A DNA stretch of 64,000 bases from Glandiceps talaboti. Lineage: Eukaryota > Hemichordata > Enteropneusta > Spengelidae. The notes beneath the pieces were generated by a model. It searched no databases, was not told the DNA's origin, and saw nothing but the letters and a program-made list of their open reading frames with translations. The stretch's first letter is position 1. Every line of letters starts with the position of its first letter. Positions 33,699 through 46,751 of this stretch are shown in pieces. Location: NCBI RefSeq assembly GCF_964340395.1, contig NC_135560.1, positions 23,985,175-24,049,174 of the forward strand, given 5' to 3'. Position numbers and translations under genes: made by a program.

Positions 33699-36344
33699 TA
33701 TATGTACACTCTAACTACTTCACTACCTACCTGGTAGATCATTGTATATATGTACACTCTAACTACTTCACTACCTACCTGGTAGATCATTGTATATATG
33801 TACACTCTAACTACTTCACTACCTACCTGCTAGATCATTGTATATATGTACACTCTAACTACTTCACTACCTACCTGGTAGATCATTGTATATATGTACA
33901 CTCTAGCTACTTCACTACCTACCTGGTAGATCATTGTACATATGTACACTCTAACTACTTCACTACCTACCTGGTAGATCATTGCATATATGTACACTCT
34001 AACTACTTCACTACCTACCTGGTAGATCATTGTATATATGTACGCTCTAACTACTTAACTACCTACCTGGTAGATCATTGTACATATGTACACTCTAACT
34101 ACTTCACTACCTACCTGGTAGATCATTGTATATATGTACACTCTAACTACTTCACTACCTACCTGGTAGATCATTGTAGATATGTACACTCTAACTACTT
34201 CACTACCTACCTGCTAGATCATTGTATATATGTACACTCTAACTACTTCACTACCTACCTGGTAGATCATTGTATATATGTACACTCTAACTACTTCACT
34301 ACCTACCTGCTAGATCATTGTATATATGTACACTCTAACTACTTCACTACCTACCTGGTAGATCATTGCATATATGTACACTCTAACTACTTCACTACCT
34401 ACCTGCTAGATCATTGTATATATGTACACTCTAACTACTTCACTACCTACCTGCTAGATCATTGTATATATGTACACTCTAGCTACTTCACTACCTACCT
34501 GGTAGATCATTGTATATATGTACACTCTAACTACTTCACTACCTACCTGGTAGATCATTGCATATATGTACACTCTAACTACTTCACTACCTACCTGGTA
34601 GATCATTGTATATATGTACACTCTAACTACTTCACTACCTACCTGGTAGATCATTGTATATATGTACACTCTAACTACTTCACTACCTACCTGGTAGATC
34701 ATTGTACATATGTACACTCTAACTACTTCACTACCTACCTGCTAGATCATTGTATATATGTACACTCTAACTACTTCACTACCTACCTGCTAGATCATTG
34801 TATATATGTACACTCTAACTACTTCACTACCTACCTGGTAGATCATTGTGTATATGTACACGCTAACTACTTCACTACCTACCTGGTAGATCATTGTACA
34901 TATGTACACTCTAACTACTTCACTACCTACCTGCTAGATCATTGTATATATGTACACTCTAACTACTTCACTACCTACCTGCTAGATCATTGTATATATG
35001 TACACTCTAACTACTTCACTACCTACCTGCTAGATCATTGTATATATGTACACTCTAACTACTTCACTACCTACCTGGTAGATCATTGCATATATGTACA
35101 CTCTAACTACTTCACTACCTACCTGGTAGATCATTGTATATATGTACACTCTAACTACTTCACTACCTACCTGGTAGATCATTGTATATATGTACACTCT
35201 AACTACTTCACTACCTACCTGGTAGATCATTGCATATATGTACACTCTAACTACTTCACTACCTACCTGGTAGATCATTGTATATATGTACACTCTAACT
35301 ACTTCACTACCTACCTGGTAGATCATTGTATATATGTACACTCTAACTACTTCACTACCTACCTGGTAGATCATTGCATATATGTACACTCTAACTACTT
35401 CACTACCTACCTGCTAGATCATTGTATATATGTACACTCTAACTACTTCACTACCTACCTGCTAGATCATTGTATATATGTACACTCTAACTACTTCACT
35501 ACCTACCTGCTAGATCATTGTATATATGTACACTCTAACTACTTCACTACCTACCTGCTAGATCATTGTATATATGTACACTCTAACTACTTCACTACCT
35601 ACCTGCTAGATCATTGCATATATGTACACTCTAACTACTTCACTACCTACCTGGTAGATCATTGCATATATGTACACTCTAACTACTTCACTACCTACCT
35701 GGTAGATCATTGCATATATGTACGCTCTAACTACTTCACTACCTACCTGGTAGATCATTGTATATATGTACACTCTAACTACTTCACTACCTACCTGGTA
35801 GATCATTGTACATATGTACACTCTAACTACTTCACTACCTACCTGGTAGATCATTGTATATATGTACACTCTAACTACTTCACTACCTACCTGCTAGATC
35901 ATTGTATATATGTACACTCTAACTACTTCACTACCTACCTGGTAGATCATTGTGTATATGTACACGCTAACTACTTCACTACCTACCTGGTAGATCATTG
36001 TACATATGTACACTCTAACTACTTCACTACCTACCTGCTAGATCATTGTATATATGTACACTCTAACTACTTCACTACCTACCTGCTAGATCATTGTATA
36101 TATGTACACTCTAACTACTTCACTACCTACCTGCTAGATCATTGTATATATGTACACTCTAACTACTTCACTACCTACCTGGTAGATCATTGCATATATG
36201 TACACTCTAACTACTTCACTACCTACCTGGTAGATCATTGTATATATGTACACTCTAACTACTTCACTACCTACCTGCTAGATCATTGTATATATGTACA
36301 CTCTAACTACTTCACTACCTACATGTACCTGGTAGATCATTGTA
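33699..36344. repeat. 48-bp minisatellite, about 55 copies
   Basis: The unit is TATATATGTACACTCTAACT, ACTTCACTACCTACCTGGTA, GATCATTG, with alternations GGTAG/GCTAG and TATATA/CATATA/TACATA. Only one + strand frame per unit is free of stops, and because 48 is divisible by 3 it gives an unbroken 16-residue repeat YVHSNYFTTYLVDHCI. I treat it as intronic since a good splice acceptor (CCTTATGTTTACAG) follows at 36464. The open frame does continue into the next exon. Confidence 0.95.
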
Positions 36345-36464
36345 TTACAATAACTTTTAAGAGCCAGGTAAAAGGACACACATGTTCACCATCAGAATTG
36401 AAATATTCTTTGCAATCTTACTATATCATGTTTATATCATTGGTATTTATCCTTATGTTTACAG

Positions 36465-39400
36465 AATATAAACCATTGGTTTCTTTGGAGGGAAATGGTA
36501 GGCTGGGTATACTACCAACACCAATGGATAACCAAAGACAAGATAATGGAATAATATTACGTGACAACCCAGACAATGGTGACAGTGAAAGTGACAATAA
36601 GGACATGTTACATGTATCAAACTATGGCCAAAATGAGTATAGCAATAGCCATAGTGCGTCATCACACTTCATGGACAGGACTGTGTATGACTACGGACAA
36701 AATACCAATAGCTCTACCAGTGACAATGGTATGCCAGCACACTTATCAGACAGGACAGTGATTGACTATGGCCAAAATATCAATAGCTCTACCAGTGACA
36801 ATGGTATGCCAGCACACTTGTCAGACAGGACAGTGTATGACTACGGACAAAATATAAAAAGCTCTACCAGTGACAATGGTATGCCAGTACACTTGTCAGA
36901 CAGGACAGTGTATGACTACGGCCAAAATGTTGATAGCAGTGATGATCATAAACCAGCATTCTTGTTGGACAGAACACCAAATTCTAACCAAAATATCAGA
37001 AACTGTCCCGGTATTGCAGCACTACTGTTTGACACAACAGAGTCAAACTATGGCCAAAATATGGTTAGCACTGATTACATTACCCCAACACACACAGTGG
37101 ATAGGACAGTGTGTGGCTCTGGCCAAAATACATTTAGCAGCAGCCACAATACCTCAACACACACAGTGGACAGGACAGTGTGTGGTTCTGGTCAAAATAC
37201 ATTTAGCAGCAGCCACAATATACCGACACACACAGTGGACAGGACAGTGTGTGGCTCTGGCCAAAATACATTTAGCAGCAGCCACAATATACCGACACAC
37301 TCAGTGGACAGGACAGTGTGTGGCTCTGGCCAAAATACATTTAGCAGCAGCCACAATATACTGACACACTCAGTGGACAGGACAGTGTGTGGCTCTGGCC
37401 AAAATACATTTAGCAGCAGCCACAATATACCGACACACTCAGTGGATAGGACAGTGTGTGGTTCTGGCCAAAATACATTTAGCAGCAGCCACAATATACC
37501 GACACACTCAGTGGATAGGACAGTGTGTGGTTCTGGCCAAAATACATTTAGCAGGAGCCACAATATACCAACACACACAGTGGACAGGACGGTGACAAGT
37601 GGGGACTCAGGAAATCTATGTTCCATTTCATTGAAGGGAAGTGTAACAGAACAAAACATTTTGTCATGTAGTACCTTGGAATCTACTTCATGTGATGACA
37701 ATCATGAACTTGTCACAGACATTTCACAATTTGCTGGCACTTACACACAAATGACACAAAGCAATAGTGTAGTGCCTTCAGAATCAAACGTAATAAGTTC
37801 ATGGGCTTTGAACCAACATGTATCAATGACATCTGAGAATATAAATACCCAGTTACAGTCTGACATAGAATATCGTCATTCAGAATCATATCAAAGTTGG
37901 CTGTTCAGTGTATTCATAAAATGGCTTGTTAATGAGAGACCCAGTGAAAGCCGTCCAATTCATCATATTCCTCTCACTGAATTAGATTCTATTCTTGGGG
38001 CATTCATACGTAATGTACGAACAGATGATGGTGATTTGTTTGCCAATGATACTATGAGATTTATAATTGATTCAATATCCCGGCATTTAATGAAACATGG
38101 CTATCCTGAACCATTCAATGTTGAGAATTTTAAAGAGACCTTTTCAGCATTTGATCAGTATAAGATGTATAACGATAGCATAACAAGATGGAGCTTCGAG
38201 GATAAGAAGTTTGGTTTGTATTCCTTGAGGAATGAATTGATCTTATGGGAGCAAGGAATGATTGGTTTCTCAGGACCAATGGAACTGCTTATGTTGGTGT
38301 GGCTTGTAACTTCAAGGCTTGCTGGAACAACAGCGGCTGCTTTGCATAAAGACATATGCTGGGGTGATGTCTGTCTGAAGAAGACAGAGTCTGGCAAAGA
38401 GTTCATCAAGTTTGAAAACAAGTCACTCGTAAGAAGACGCAAGAGAGGACTGTTGTTTGCCAATGGGTTGCGTCCAGAACTGTGTCCTGTTCAAGCATAT
38501 AAGGAGTACAAAAAACATAGACCACTAAATGCTATGGAACTAGACAGTCCATTTTATTTACAACCCTATCAACACCTCAAGTCTAGTGATACCGATGACA
38601 CAACAACAAGAACACCAGGATGGTTCTCACACAAATCACTGCCAATGATCAAGTTAGTTCAGCTTTCATTAAAAGTACATGAAGCAGTCATATTACCCTG
38701 TAACAAGAAGGCTATGTATCGCTCTGCTATGTCCCAGCTGAAGTCTAAAATGAAGGAAAACAAGGGGAAAGAAGAAGAATTTTTCCCACGTGGTAATGAT
38801 CAGCTTCCTCCAATTTCTGGTGATGACTGGACTGGCAACATATTCAGACAGTGGTTGGTTAGCAAGAAGTCAACTGAGACAAGACCAATCCATGTTATTC
38901 CTCCGATAGAACTTGATGCTCTCCTTCAAGATTTCATCACAACAGTCAGACGAATGGATGGAGAGCCATACTCCACAGAGACACTACAACTTGTACTGGA
39001 TAGAATAGATAGGCACCTACGTGATAATAAATACTCTACATCCCTAGAAGGCACAGCATTCATTCGTACACGTTGGGCTATGGAAGCAGAGCTGGAAACA
39101 CGTGATTCTGTTCACAGTTTGACGAAAGAAGAAAGAAGGCTGGACTTATTTTCCCCAAGGACTGGACTAATCCTATGGGAGAGACAGTTACTTGGGTTTT
39201 CATGTCCTAGAATGCTTCTAACAGCTGTGTGGTTACACAATGCCAAGCTACTTGGAACAGGAGATCCAAGTTACCATGAAGACTTATGTTGGACACATGT
39301 AGTCTTGGGAAAATCAAAATCAGGCAAAGAATACATCACCATTAAACCTTCGTGTATTCTTAAAAAAGTTTCAAGGTACACTAAACTTTATGATGATGAG

Positions 39401-42400
39401 AAGAACCAAGAGTTATGTCCTGTTCAGACCCTGAAGGAGTATGCTTACCTCAGTGGAAGGGACATTGGCTCAGTTCATGAAAAAAGTTCATTCTATCTGC
39501 AGCCAAATGATACATGGGAAAGTGAGTCGATATCAGCTTGGTTCAATCACAATGAATCTTTACCAGTCAAGGAACTACAAGACATGGCACAGAAAATAAA
39601 CACTGCAATAGAATCATCAAAGAGATGCCAAACTAACATAAACCAAATGGAGTCCTCTACCAACAATGACAGCATAAGCAATGAGTACAAAGATGACAAA
39701 ATGAAACCAAGTAAAAGTGAATCTGCAAGTACATACCGACAGTGTAAAAAGGTGGATCGAACCAAAGATTGGTTGATCGATATTTTCAGAAGATGGCTTA
39801 AAGCAAGTAGACCTGATGAAAGTAGGAACTTATCTGAAATTCCAGCCACAGATTTAGATGGTATTTTTGGAGACTTTGTAACCAATGTGACGAGAGATGA
39901 TGGTGAATCTTACTCCACAGAGACACTGAGATCGATATGTGATAAAGTAGTTTCTCATGCAACACACAAAGATGAGCCAGCATCACAAAATTGTACACAA
40001 TTTCCACTAATGTGCAAAGCTCTTGGAAATCACAAGGCAAAATATGATCTGAAAACCAAGGTGAAGACAAGCTGGGGTAAATTTGACCTGTTCTCACTCA
40101 ACACAGAACTGACTCTGATACAAAAAAGAGTAATAGGAAGGTTGTCACCAAGTCAGCTACTCACAGCTATGTGGTTCATAAATGCCAGGCTGATAGGCTC
40201 AACAGCTTCCATTCTACACAGAGATATGTACTGGTCAGATGTTGCACTTGGTAAGACTAGAAGTGGAAAAGAATATCTTCAATTCAGAGCTGTCCATCTA
40301 ATCAAGAAGAGTGGTGTGAAGAAAATGTTTCTAAATGAATTCAATCCAGAATTCTGTCCAGTTCACACCTATAAGGAGTATGCACAACATAGACCGGAAA
40401 GTGCTAAGGAAGATAGTAGTCCATTTTACTTGCAGGTCAATGAAGATGATAGTAGTGAGGGTGATAGAGAATGGTATTCAGCATCAAAACCTCTCACTAG
40501 TACAGACTTGATACAGATGTCTCTTAAAGTCTATGCTGCAGTCACTACTTCCACAGATACAAAGCCTACTAGAATTACAAATGCTAATGTTAATATGAAT
40601 GGTAATCATAGTGTTAGTAGTAACTGGGCAAACATGGCCATTATCAACCAGCAGACACCAATCACTTTCCAACATGGAAGTCCTAGTGTCTATATTGCCA
40701 ACCAAGTGCCAACACCTGCAATTGCTCCATCCAAGGCCAAGGGGTCACAAGACATGGGTACTCCATCAGTGCAACAAGATAAAGACCACAATGAAAGAAA
40801 TCCTAAAACACAATTAGGATGTCCTGTTGAAGAATCTGACCATGATCATTCAAACTGTACAAGTGACACAACACCAGCCACATCTTCATCTTTAGTCAGT
40901 GACCCAGTTCCTGAAAACACTACTATTGCAATGAACTCTCCTGAATCTGTTCTATGTACCAATAACACAAAACAAGCAATGAGCAATTTACCAATCATTG
41001 TAACACCATTCCAGTTCAGTATCCCTAATATGATTTCACAAACCATACAAGTACCGGTCAGTGTCAATGGGAAGGTATCTATGTTGCAATTACCATTCCC
41101 AGTAAATGTGAGCAGTGCACCCTATCTTTACACATGCTCAGTACCAAACAATTCAATTATACCAAAGTCAGATACTTTGGAGAATGACCAGAAATCTCAA
41201 GGAAAACTTGGTGAAGAAGTTGAAAAGAAAGGGATCACTAACCATAATACTGAAGATCAGAATTTGCAGAATCTTGCATCAAAAAATCAGTCATCCGTAC
41301 AAGAATCCACCGTGGACATGCCAGCAGAGGGAAGTGACCAAATGATATCAGAAGTTGATGGAACCATTCCTTTGTCTGATAAGACAAGAAAGAGATGTTC
41401 AAGGAAGAGAAAACAAAACAAAACTTACAGCGAGCAAGAAGGTGAGGAAAGTCTCGATAGTAAACCAAAAAGAAAGAAGAGAAAGCAAGGTCCAAGGAGA
41501 GTGAATGCCATGAGAAAGAATGAAGAGAGACCTCAACATGGATATGGACTACGTAAAAATGTTAACAGAACATATGAAATGCAATTCGATAATAGTGATA
41601 CATGTAGTATTGATGTTAGTGACACTGATAATGTAAACAACACTGATCAAGTAAATGATAAAGATGTAACAGACAGGCAAGGTGTGTCCACACATGGACA
41701 GGGGAGAAAATCAACACACAGGAGAAAATCAAGACAGAACTTAGGGAGAAAATCAAAACAGGACCTAGGGAGAAAATCAAAACAGCAGAAAACATCAAAG
41801 AAGCCTCCAGCTGCAGAGTATATACATGTACCAAGACCACCTAAAGAACCTCACTTGGCATCTCTTATGCGTGCAAGGCAAGAGATTAATGTATTCAAGG
41901 AATGGATCAAAGAATCAGGAAATCCTGAAACAAGAGAAATATATGAAATACCGCCAGACGAGCTCAGTCTTATTTTGAAAGAATTTATTCTAAATGTCCA
42001 GAAGAAGACTAGTCACAAGAAGTATGGCAAGTGGTATTCTCCAGAAACATTCTACAGCAAAGTGTGTGGCCTTGATATATATCTGAGGTTTAATAATTAT
42101 AAGTGGTCAATCAAAACAGACGAGGCGTTTGAGGGATTTAGGAAAGCTGTCGTTCAAAGACAAGAAGAACTTATCAAACTAAAGAAGAGTGGTGATTATA
42201 AACGATCGGGAGAGAAGTATTACCGAAAACCAGTTGGAGAGTTAACTCCTGAGGAAGTACAAGTTCTACTAAGGAAGCATCTCCTTGGCGACAGCACACC
42301 TCGGGCCATCCTAAACACTTGGTGGTTGATAAATCTGAAGTTCTTGAAATCTAGCTACAAACATACACATAAGGATCTGAAGTGGGGACAGTTCAAATTT

Positions 42401-42721
42401 GAAACAAATAAAGATGGACAAGAACTCATTCGATATGTGGATCTGGATGGAGAATCAAGCCATAGTGAAGGTGTGATGTATGCTACTGCAAATAATCCAC
42501 ATCTGTGTCCAGTAAGAATGTATCAGGCATACAAAAACCACAGACCAGATGATATGCTTAGTGATGATTCACCATTCTATCTTGGCGTAAAGCAGATAGG
42601 GAGAACTGCTGAGTGGTTTCTAACCACAGGTAAATATTCTGCGTGGTTTAGAAGCAAAGTACTGAATTTACATGCATTAACCAATATGTGGTGGCAACTG
42701 ACACTCAATGCTAAACCATAA
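36465..42721 (+). CDS. Large exon: four tandem DUF3504 (Crypton recombinase-derived) domains
   Basis: The exon starts after CCTTATGTTTACAG (phase 1) and encodes ~2,085 residues to a TAA. Order: 23-residue repeat tract (~residues 45-380), DUF3504 D1 (~475-743), D2 (~784-1045), D3 (~1097-1361), Ser/Thr/Gln-rich linker, Lys/Arg-rich region with GRKSKQ repeats (~1640-1785), D4 (~1795-2085). Each copy shows an N-terminal helical part with IPxxELDxxLxxFI, a WxxxxxLxG...HxDxxW block, then CPVxxYKEY and SPFYLQ-like motifs (D1 ELCPVQAYKEYKKHRP; D2 CPVQTLKEY; D3 CPVHTYKEY; D4 CPVRMYQAY). DUF3504 occurs once in vertebrate ZMYM2/3/4, QRICH1 and KIAA1958 and is known to descend from Crypton tyrosine recombinases. 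The Arg of the usual LRG motif is replaced in all four and no HxxR...Tyr box follows, so a catalytically dead, domesticated nuclear/chromatin role is inferred. A 5' partner exon is unresolved. Confidence 0.85.
36600..37605 (+). repeat. Coding 69-bp / 23-residue repeat tract
   Basis: Seven nearly identical units of DRTVCGSGQNTFSSSHN plus a five- or six-residue end (IPTHSV) are preceded by about six diverged ones (DRTVxDYGQNxxSSTSDNG and AHLS). The core YGQN/GSGQN and DRTV is kept in both classes. Reading frame is intact throughout, so here, unlike in the introns, the repeat is translated. The low variation of the later units points to recent copy-number change. Confidence 0.9.
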
Positions 42722-43501
42722 CATTTCAAGCTCAAGAAGTAAATGCTAAATTTTCAATTGCACACTTGTCTTTGTCAGCAGCAGAAAGACATTCAGTGTG
42801 TCAGGACAACAAGATTAAAATTTACAGAACTGAATAGGTCATACTGAAGAATGCACTTGTACAATCTTTAGCCATTTTTTCAACAGAGTTTCACATAAGG
42901 GCATTCCAGATTAGAGAAATGAAACTTGCCAATCTCATACATGAAATAATGAACAGAATATGTCTAAAACAATGCTATGAGTTCCTAAGAATCACGTCAT
43001 CCTGAATGAAATAAGGAGAAATATTTTGACTGGCAGAGAATGGTGTTGTTTTTGAAATAAGCTAAAGGGTTCAAGTATCCTAGTCTTCACCGCGCCATAG
43101 GCTACTTTGGAACAGCACTCCTAGTGGCTAAACTGTACAATCTTTTGTTTTTCTGATAACCAGAATAATTGGTATACATGTAGTATCATGGTACAAGTGA
43201 TAGTGGTGAACACATAGATACATGTACCACTGTGTAACTTTACAGTTTGTGAGATTATTGACCAGATTAACCTTTATTTGGATTTTAACCTGCCAGCTGT
43301 TTACATTCTAGTTCTTGATACATTACAAAGAGATGTCTAATATCTTGACATTTATGAGTTCTGTAACCAATCACAGCAGAAGATAATTTGTGTTTTATGA
43401 CAAGCAATATAACATATGTCAGCAGCATAATTTAGAATATTTTCAAAATTTTGAATTGTTTCATTTTCAGCATGTACTTCATACAGTCCTGAAATGTTCC
43501 A

Positions 43502-43507
43502 AATAAA
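43502..43507 (+). promoter_or_regulatory. Possible polyadenylation signal of the DUF3504 gene
   Basis: AATAAA occurs about 780 bp after the stop codon at 42721. Later AATAAA hexamers near 44276 and 44711 are alternatives, so the true 3' end is uncertain. Confidence 0.35.
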
Positions 43508-43911
43508 ATTAGTTATAAGCTGACTTTTGAAGATTACACAGAATGAATATTCAAAACCATTCAGACAAAACAAAACTTCTGTATTGTAAAATTACAGTTG
43601 ATTGGTGACTCCTGTACACATGGTACTTACTATTAGGTATTTGCAATTTGTTGTCAAATTGGTACCAAAATCAAGACTTCTTATCTAAGGACATCAAACA
43701 AGTTCATATAGTACCATTTAATGAGAAGTGAAGATTAAGTAATTTGGTTATTGAGAAGGGTTAAACATTTAACAGTAAAGGTTGGATGTATTTTACAACA
43801 TAAAATCACAGTTATTAAAAATATGATAAGTTATAACCATGGGGTGTTTTACCAGCAGTCACAAATTGTCATGTCAGTCTTTTGAAGTGATTTCCTCAGT
43901 GGTTTGTTCCT

Positions 43912-44145
43912 CACATCCACCAGCAGTGTTCCATCTAAGGCTTATTTAAGTACACTTATACTTTCAGTACCAGTAGTCCAGTCAGTGTCACATTGTCTTC
44001 ATCCACCAGCAGTGTTCCATCTAAGGCTTATACTTTCAGTACCAGTAGTCCAGTCAGTGTCACATTGTCTTCATCCACCAGCAGTGTTCCATCTAACACT
44101 TATACTTTCAGTACCAGTAGTCCAGTCAGTGTCGCATTGTCTTCT
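43912..44145. repeat. 71-bp minisatellite, 3 copies
   Basis: CATCCACCAGCAGTGTTCCA, TCTAAGGCTTATACTTTCAG and TACCAGTAGTCCAGTCAGTG are repeated three times; the first copy has an extra TTAAGTACAC-type segment. Confidence 0.9.
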
Positions 44146-46751
44146 TAATATTACAAATGAAATTGTAACAATGTGTATATATAGTAATACACAAAAACTA
44201 CTTCAAAAAAGCAAATTGTATACTCTACTTTTTCCAGAACACATTCTTTATTTCTAAATTTGCACAACTAAGAAAATAAATCTCAAATGGAACACATACT
44301 GTCTGTCCAGCAACTAAAACTTGTCTGGCAAAATTGAACACCAGCCATTTGATGTGTGTGTCTTTTTTTTGATCATTTATATTTATCAGATACAGTGATG
44401 TGTGATCCAGGGTTTTGATTTGAATATGAAATAAAACCAGTGCTACAACTTTTAAACAAACATGTACAGTGTTTTCTCTCAGTAGGTAATACCAGTAAAT
44501 CAAGAAATGAACAGAAAGTTGAAAATTGAAAGTAGCTAATCATATATATATGAGGGTGAAAAAATGTTATATGCATTATATTCTCTTCACAGGGATGTTA
44601 TGACAGAGATGTCTCCCTTCCAAAGAACTATAAAAATGATACAGTTGCCAAGATAACTTACACCATGTTGTACAAATTAAAGTTACACAAAACAGAAAAA
44701 AAATTATGGCAATAAAACCATTGCATTCCTTTGTATCTCTAAAAGGTTTGTACATTGTCCATGCAATTCAATTCTATTAATCCCATCGTTAAGATTACAC
44801 TTTATAAAGGACAGGTTGGTCAGTCGGTTCATGACAAACATAAATTTAAAAAAGGGTCGTGATCACCCTTACAGAACTGTTACTAAAAGACATAAATGCA
44901 TGAGTCATGAACTTTTGCAATTGTTTGATGTTGGTTAATGAACCAATCGCATAGTATATATATATAATTATATATATATATATATACCAATCATTAACAT
45001 AACTATTTCCTATATTATGTAATCATGCCACTTACATAAGGTGACCCATAGTGATATCATTGGCTACAGATAAAACTTAGCTATGGACCAGGTATGGATT
45101 GCCCAAAGAGGTCTATTTTTGTAGTGTCCAGGTATGAACTAGGGTGTGCTTTTTGCATTTGTCCTGTCTGAAAAAAGGGTCCCTCCCTAAGATTTGTATG
45201 GTTTGTGTGTGAAAATGAGTCTACCTGTAATTTGGTTTGTTCATGTCTGAAAAGGTGACGTGATTTTCTCTTTCTAGTCACACACTTCATCACTTTCCTA
45301 GGCGAGTACCACGATTGGTTGGGATGATTCTATTCAGTGACACATACTATTCACAAAATCAAAGAGTGGACAACTATTGTGGGAAAATGTACAAAATGCG
45401 TTATCTGAGGAGCTTTTTCTTTTAATACAAACAGGCTGTAATTTAGGGACGACTACATTACTCAAACATCATCACTACCATTATAGGATTGAACATTACA
45501 CTTTGAAAACATATTTAACACAATACACAGCGAAATGTGTCCATTTTATTCCTGCTAATAGTATTTACAAAAGTGACTTAATGCTTCATAACATTATTTC
45601 TGTTTCATGATAGTTGATATTCACCTGAAAGCTGAAAAATGTAATGAAGTAACATATAGCCTCTCCATTTTCATGAAATATTGTCACATTGCAGCTTCCA
45701 ATTATGAAAAGACTGAAAACAATTATCTATGCCATTCCATTGACTTACAAAGATACACAAATACGCATATATATGTTACCCAATATAGCTTCTCTTTTCG
45801 TTTTCGGCTCTACTAGGTGTTTGAAACACTGTTGTAAGCTCCAGGAACTGACTACAAGGTTTTGCTGATAATGACAAATCTACATAAATTCAATGGACAA
45901 TAGGTTAAATCTAGTTTTAAAAACATTATTATGCCAATCTATGAACAAAAGATAGTTTAACTTCTAAAACACATTCCTATGATACTTTTTAATTTGTTAA
46001 CAATGACGTTTTCTAATTTGAAAGTGCCTGGTTGGTTTTATGATTAACACCAAGTAACATTTTGCAAGGGGCTAGTCAATCTTATCTAGCTTGGGTCGGT
46101 TTTAAACACTTGACACAGGCTTTCTCAAAACAACCCTACCCACAACCCATCATCAAACCAAACTGATCCTAATATCTGGACCATGCTTTTGTATTTTTAA
46201 AGTGACAACTCAACCTATAGATGTAATATTTGACATGCCATTCAGTATATATGTTAAAGAATCATTTTTAAAACGATTTTATTAATGGTTATTATTCACT
46301 CTGATCACAACCTATTGCTAGTCGAACGTAGCAAAGTGATACTGTTATAATTACTCACGTGAGAGTCTCGTGCAATATTGTACAGCGTTTATAGATAACA
46401 TACATATGCTTATAGTTTAGTATACAGTCTTGAGAGTTCATAGATATTACACTATGTGACGAATACTTGTTTCAATTTTATACCATACTGTGACAATATA
46501 CTTCCATACATAGATTAAAGATTAAATATACATACAAGTGTAAAATAAATAGTGAAACGCCGCATTCAATAACACTTCATGTAAGAACTGATCTCAGATT
46601 TCATTCCATAGTACACTATTCACCATGAGTTAAACTCATCATGTGGACCAAGTATTACATTGTGGGTATGTTTATGTTAGTTTATGAAGTTTTCATCATG
46701 ATTGTTACTTTGTTCAAGAAAGCTATAAACTCATTCTCAGTTCAAATCAAG
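44146..46751. other. AT-rich intergenic DNA
   Basis: No exon is supported on either strand. A (TA)n palindrome lies at about 44957-44987. Short open frames at 45377-45816 lack splice context and conserved motifs. Confidence 0.5.

Noticed and set aside
33632-36464. The first ~940 codons of the long open frame that ends in the DUF3504 exon
   Set aside because: This is the 48-bp minisatellite translated. A strong splice acceptor at 36464 and the abrupt change to non-repetitive, conserved protein sequence argue that coding starts at 36465. Kept as a finding to test.
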